Source of the DNA: Haemaphysalis longicornis
Taxonomy: Eukaryota; Arthropoda; Arachnida; Ixodida; Ixodidae
Length of the DNA stretch: 64,000 nucleotides
Direction of reading: 5' to 3'
Assembly (NCBI GenBank): GCA_013339765.2
Contig: JABSTR010001244.1
Span: 1,127,501 to 1,191,500, forward strand
The position numbers were made by a program, and so were the translations under genes. Below are positions 58,789 to 64,000 of the stretch, in pieces. The notes under the pieces were generated by a model. The model was not told the DNA's origin and did not search any database. It saw only the letters and a program-made list of their open reading frames with translations. Within the stretch, counting starts at the first letter, position 1, and each line of letters begins with the position of its first letter.

Positions 58789-59369
58789 TAAGGGGGGTAG
58801 CGAGATTAAGTGTAAACAACCTGCGGCTACAGAAATATACGGAGATACAGAAATACAGAGGCGCACCACGCGCTCAAACTCGTTTTCTGCTTATTTTGCT
58901 TTATTTTTTAATACCACGCTGCACTATTTTTTTTTCATTGACAAGATATATTGCCGGCACTTATTTTTCGCAACAGAGCAACGAATGGTCACACACCGGC
59001 GTAGCAGAGAGAGAGAGCGAGAGAGCGAGCGAGCGAGCCAGAGAGAGAGAGAGAGAGCACAACAAGTTTTGCTAGGTTATTGTCGGCTGATGTTCACACG
59101 CTTCTTCAAAGGCGCTGAGGGAAAAGGTGTTAGAAGAGCAGAGTCAGCGCTGAAACACAGATAGAGATGGGAATATGAAACTGGAATGTGCGCGGAAAGC
59201 AGCGGGCTCAAATACAGCTACTTGGTGCTGCGTCCAGTGACCCGGCTGGTATCGGACACAAAGACCGGCACGATCCAGTGCCAACGAGTGAGACACGTGC
59301 CGAAAACCTATGGTTTCACACTAACACATTAGTCGAGATTAGAAAGCCTTGTTTCTATCTGCTCTTCGT
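58789..59369. other. Unassigned, with (GA)n patches
   Basis: GA/GAGC-rich stretch at about 59008-59058; otherwise nothing recognised. Confidence 0.4.
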
Positions 59370-59745
59370 TTTATAAAGCAGGAGCTTTCTATGTCCGACT
59401 GATGGCGTATGTCGCGTCAAAAACGCACTGCAGGAAAGCCAACTTTCTCTGACGGCGATGATGATGATCGTGGGCGAAGTGAAACGGAAAAAAATGCGCT
59501 TCCGGTGGTCGGAATCGAACCTGGGTCCCTCGCGTTTTGAAGCCGATGTCTGCCCGATTGCTCCATTCCCTCCGTCTAACCGCGACCATAGTTGAACGCG
59601 AAAATTTCTTCGCGAGAAATCAACTGGCAAAGAGTCAAAGTCAAAGCTCAGTGAGTCAGAGTCAATTCCGTTTGCGATGTCCAAGGCCAAACTCAGACGA
59701 CTACCATCGAATACCTCACGAGAAAGCTTCGCGTTCAACTATCGC
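59370..59745 (-). mobile_element. tRNA-derived SINE, family B, copy 3
   Basis: Minus strand: GATAGTTGAACGCGAAGCTT then TCTCGTGAGG, a CTTTGACTTTGACTC-type segment, a second TTCGCGTTCAACTATGG in inverted sense (so 59587-59745 has imperfect terminal repeats of about 28 bp), AATGGAGCAATCGGGCAGAC, ATCGGCTTCAAAACGCGAGG, perfect B box GGTTCGATTCC, GGAAGCGCATTTTTTTCC, AGAGAAAGTTGGCTTTCCTG then CAGTGCG, and AGAAAGCTCCTGCTTTATAA. A 127-codon minus-strand frame spans it. Composite structure: a small foldback module joined to a tRNA-like module. Confidence 0.7.
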
Positions 59746-59845
59746 CGTAGTTAGACAGAGGGGTGCACGACTTCATCTCTTCAGCCGTTCAGCACCTTTC
59801 TCGCTTTTTTTTTTAACGCAAGGCCAAATATTTTTTTTCGGTATT

Positions 59846-60165
59846 CAGACCGGCACTTACTTAAACCACATGGTTCTCTCCCACATTTCTCCACCACTCT
59901 TCCCAACACGACTGCCGCACTTGCAAACATCCCTCTCACTACCTACCACTTGGTGCACTCGTGCCCAGACGACCCTAAACCCCTCTCCAACCCATCACCT
60001 GAGCAGTGGGAGTTCGCGCTGACCAGCTCGGCTCCGGAGCAACAACAAGCTCTGGTCGACCGGGCACTGGAATCAGCGCGGGCTTGCATCCTCCTGGACT
60101 TGGGAGGCTGACCAGTTCCGCTCTTATTCCTTTCTCTTTAAGATAAATAAACGTTTTTATCTCCC
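59846..60165 (+). pseudogene. LINE ORF2 C-terminal fragment and 3' end
   Basis: QTGTYLNHMVLSHISP, then after a frameshift TTYHLVHSCPDDPKPLSNPS and PEQWEFALTSSAPEQQQALV, ending RACILLDLGG and stop. AATAAACG near 60147 and a CT-rich end follow. It corresponds to the last about 90 residues of the RNase H-bearing LINE group also seen at 40125 (compare EQWVELLTSS there). Heavily 5'-truncated, as is usual for incomplete reverse transcription. Confidence 0.8.
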
Positions 60166-60293
60166 TCTCAGGCGTTCGCTATACGTGTGGTCGACGAAGA
60201 AACTGCTAGTCAATCTACTATCGGTCACCTTCCTTCAAGACGTAGCAGTGTGCACGGATCTGCTCCTTCATGGGGTACATTTGCACGCGTGAA

Positions 60294-60294
60294 G

Positions 60295-60366
<72 letters not shown>
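60294..60366. repeat. (GA)n tract merging into poly-G
   Basis: About 35 GA units with a few slips, then GGGGGGGGAGGGGGGGGG to about 60383. Confidence 0.9.
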
Positions 60367-60373
<7 letters not shown>

Positions 60374-62585
60374 AGGGGGGGGGCTGCTTAATATTAACTG
60401 GTCAGGTCATTTTTGCTAGTGACGGCTTCTTACGCGAGATGGGGGGTGACTATAATGATGAGTATTGAATATTAGAAAATTGGGGTGCGACAGGAAGAAG
60501 ACAAACAAGAAACGTTAAAAACGAGAAACAAGGAAATGCTGCTAGTAGATTCCGGACATAAAAAAAATACTTTGAAAAGAAAGTCGTTAATGTAAACTCT
60601 GAATCAAAATGCAAAATAAGCGGTGCAAAAAAGTAAGAACACCAGCCCAAGAAGCAGGTCATTCATTTTCTTGTGTATGACGTGTTGTACACAATTCTTT
60701 TAACGACTTCATATAAAAATTTTCATCTGTTAATCTGTAATAAGATCAGGACCTGTTTTGGACTGTGTTGCGCATGCGCAGTTACATTTTCCTGTCGACT
60801 GCGCCAATCATAGAGCCGCTAGCACAGCCGACTGATAAAACGGCAGCTACCAGGATGAAGTTAGAAAGGTCTATACTCGGTAGCGTGAATGTATTTGAAT
60901 GCAGTAGAACCGACCGACTGACCGACCGACCGGCCGAACCTACTGACTGATCGTTTCCACAACGTCCAACCGTAATCGCGGATGCCAGTTCTGGTAGAAG
61001 GTTTTACACGATTGCATTATTTCGAGGAGTGGGAAATGAAGGCGGGCAAAAGCCCTTGTTTAGGAAACTAATGAATGCCAACTGGCTTTGTTCTGCACAC
61101 TTTGACGCAACCACTTTTCCCCTGCCCATCTCAGGGTGTGTTTTTTTTTTTTGCTTTGCTTTCCCAAGCAGGGCGAATTCGACGATGAGCTATCGCCTTC
61201 AGCCCGTGATCCACCTGGTCTATCGGAGCTCGTGTTTACCTCCCGCGTGTCCCCGTCAATTGTTCAGTGCGTGCAACGTATCATCGGCTCCGCAGTGATT
61301 CACACGCACCACCGCTCGAGACACTTGACGCGTTGGCGTCGCGGGTATAAGGGCAAAATCACGGGACAGCCGCATCGGATCGGAAAAATTAACAAGAACA
61401 GGTCTCAGATATTAGGTGGACGTTGGGAGGCAGACGGGACTGCCGCTGAGTCAACAACAGCAGCTCCAGCGCATCGAGTCGACCGGACACGTCGCGTGAG
61501 AGGTCGGTATTGTGACAGTACACACACACAAGCAGACATAATACGAAAGGGTAACGATGTGTGTACGCAGTCTCGGGGTGCACGCCAGGCATTTGGCAAC
61601 GGGTCATCGCCTCGTGAAACGCAAACCCAACGTGACGTTGGATAAACAGCCAGGCGGCTTCCCCACGACTCCGTGGGAAGGTGCGCAGATGCGTAGCCGT
61701 TACGTTTACAGGGTATGCGTGGCACGAAGAGCAGCACGTAGGGCGAGAATAAGGTGTCAAGTGCGGGATCAAGTTTGTGGTCAGCACAAACTATTGCTCT
61801 CATTGTCGAAGCCCTGGGAAGATAGCGGGAACCCGTGCGAGCCTTAACTGATTCTGTGCTCACGTCGAAAGGCAAAGGTCTCAAAGATAATTCTTTTTTT
61901 TTAATAAGAAGACACAGCAATAGGTCTGACAAGCACTCAACTTCAGCACAATCTTGGCTGCTTTTATCTTCTTTTTAACCAATTCGAATGCCTACTCCAC
62001 AGCGCTGAGTACCCATTTGTTTTACACGTACAATACTGCGGAGAAGCACTAATCTGCCTATGTGACGAAGGCTCATCAGCTAAACCTTTACATTGACATA
62101 TATAATCGTAATGACGATGTATGAGCTAGCAGTGGGTCATTGTTAACCAGGTCATCGTCATAGCCACTATCATAATCATCGTCATAGCCTTGTGCTGCCT
62201 GCGATTTACTCTATTGCTTGTTCTCGGTACTGCTGTTTCCTGCTTTAATTATTTTTTTGTGTTCACTACTATAGGAGGTTCCGCTTCAGTCTCTGACTAT
62301 GATACCTGTTCTGTATACACAAATAGTGTAATTTATCTATTGCCAAATAAAATCATTTCTGGCCCTAACTCTGACTGTTGTCTTCGTTGATGTCATCCTC
62401 ACCATCACCGCAATCGTTATCTTCGTTGACAGCGCCGTCATCGTTAATTATGCATGTAACGCCGTATATTATAATTCGTTGGAAGGGAAATGTAGGCCGA
62501 ATACCTCTTGAAATGACTTATTGCGGCACTTATTTTACGTCAGACGGATTCATCCTTTGTCCTCGAATGGCTAAGAAATTATAAA
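60367..62585. other. Unassigned, with overlapping long chance frames
   Basis: 61136-61645 (plus, 169 codons) and 61405-61932 (minus, 175 codons) overlap on opposite strands and have no motif; both look like GC-rich chance frames. A short (GACC)n run sits at about 60909-60933. Confidence 0.4.
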
Positions 62586-62620
<35 letters not shown>

Positions 62621-62621
62621 G
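62586..62621. repeat. (TC)n microsatellite
   Basis: About 17 units with one slip, followed by a short CA-rich run to about 62645. Confidence 0.9.
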
Positions 62622-63942
62622 CACCCACACCAACACACACACACCAACTTTCGTTCCACATTCCATTTATTTCACTGCTATCCCTCCCCCCTGATTTTTT
62701 TTCGTCCTCCCCGTCTCTCGGTAGTTCAGTCCACCTTCTCTTCTAAGGTCCTGCCAAACACCAGTTGGAGTTAAAGTTGAAATTGAAGGTCTTTATTTCA
62801 GCCATGCACAATGGCTGAGAGGCAGGAAAAAAAGCCGCTGTACTCACGGCTTGACGGAGCCCCCCCGCTATCAGCAGGGACGAGGCAGGGGAAAAAAATA
62901 CAAAATACAAAAATGCAAGCAAACAAGAAGCAAGCAACTAAAAGACTGACAAAATGCAAGCACAGTAAAATATTTGTTCAAACCAATCGGGGCTCATGCC
63001 GTATTGTAAAAACAAAAACATATCCCGGAGGGTACTGTAAGACGTAGAGCGAATGGAGAAGTCGTCGTATTCATATTTGTTTAGCGCTAAAGGCAAGGTG
63101 TACGATCGATTCTGGAGACCACTTTGTTTTCAATTTCTACCCCCCTCATTCACTCTCTGATAACGGTGGCTTTTTGCTCCCAACTGCGAGTCAGCAGTTC
63201 TTTTAAATTACCCTGAATTGAACTGACTCCAGATATAAATACAAAATTCACCCTTTCGCAGAAAACGTCCCCTATTATATACAATGTCATTCCGTCGATA
63301 CTGCGTTTTTAAGGTCGAAACAATTAGTTAACTACCTTAACTAATGCTTCCAACTAGTTTTATTGGCTGAACACCGTGCGTATAAAGGTTCACAACCCCG
63401 TCGTACGCTCACCGCTAGCGCTGATAACTTTCAGCCATGCGAACAAATGTTGACTCCTTATCTCTCAGACTCTCTTATCTGTAAGATGGCGCACTCGCGT
63501 AAGTCTACCATACTCCAATTACCAAATCTGCCTCAGTTATCTCTCGTACATGTTTGCTGTCTATGTCTCTCTCGGACAATGCATGATACAAACAAAGGCA
63601 CGCAGCAAAGGTCGTGGAAGCGAAGAGACCATCCCCACAGTTGCTAACGTTAAATCTATGTTCTTTTAACCAGTCGTAAAGACATCGGTCGGTTTGGCTT
63701 TATACTGCTTCGCTCACGACAACGGTACTTCGTGCACCAACCCGACAGCCCATTGTATAAATGTCTGCAAATTCTACAAGGTGTCCGATGTTGGGTTGCA
63801 CACAATACCGGGGCGTTGCATAAGGGCTTGGTCATATTACATGGTCGATTCATTTATCTAGGAACACACTAATTAATAAATTAATCAATTAATAATAATA
63901 AACAATTGATTGACTAATAATTGGTCAATGTGGTGTATTCGC
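62622..63942. other. Unassigned sequence
   Basis: Nothing recognised; AT-rich AATTAATTAAT-type sequence at 63868-63925 precedes the terminal microsatellite. Confidence 0.4.

Positions 63943-64000
<58 letters not shown>
63943..64000. repeat. (TTGA)n microsatellite, cut by window end
   Basis: About 14 units reaching the last base. In the same phase and orientation as the tail of SINE copy 1, so a minus-strand family A SINE may follow outside the window. Confidence 0.95.

Noticed and set aside
61136..61932. Long overlapping frames of 169 and 175 codons
   Set aside because: They lie on opposite strands of GC-rich DNA, have no motif, and neither shows a plausible start context or splice signals.

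Overview
The window is a stretch of a large, repeat-rich eukaryotic nuclear genome with no convincing host protein-coding gene, no rRNA and no CRISPR array. The mix of elements points to a hard tick (Ixodidae) or a close chelicerate relative: tRNA-derived SINEs with (AATC)n tails, RNase H-bearing I-group LINEs, LINE 3' ends with four-base tails, TA-flanked pogo/Tigger-like MITEs, a MITE ending in GGGACACTAAAG, and long (TTGA)n, (TAAA)n, (CAAA)n, (GA)n and poly-C tracts. The assignment rests on my recollection of tick repeats and was not checked against a database.

Layout. 1-2.7 kb: a minus-strand SINE with a long (TTGA)n tail, beside the right end of a pogo-like MITE. 2.7-8.5 kb: a nearly full-length plus-strand non-LTR retrotransposon (5'UTR, gag-like ORF1, and ORF2 with endonuclease, reverse transcriptase, RNase H and a C-terminal zinc knuckle), now broken by frameshifts and stops. 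It has inserted into an older minus-strand LINE; the two halves of that older LINE's RT frame lie on either side and join in frame across a short target-site duplication. 9.5-19.1 kb: a dense patch of small repeats, including several tRNA-like sequences, a SINE splitting a (TA)n array, three copies of a dispersed repeat (here R1) that share a protein-like frame, a 15-bp minisatellite and several perfect hairpins. 20-40 kb: mostly unrecognised sequence with scattered SINE copies, a MITE whose left part and flank are duplicated in unusual form, two CpG-rich stretches and microsatellites. 40-43 kb: a LINE 3' fragment with RNase H, a promoter-like cluster beside a partial hammerhead-like core, and a TTAA-type MITE. 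43-64 kb: further SINE, LINE and MITE copies, a possible solo LTR, a perfect 18-bp hairpin, and a (TTGA)n tract running off the window end.

The parts do not form a pathway. They are layers of transposition: LINEs supply the reverse transcriptase that SINEs are thought to borrow, while MITEs depend on transposases encoded elsewhere. The most rewarding places to look again are the R1 repeat family, the readable nested LINE insertion, the duplication at 29.8-30.9 kb (possible assembly artefact) and the unusual set of perfect inverted repeats.
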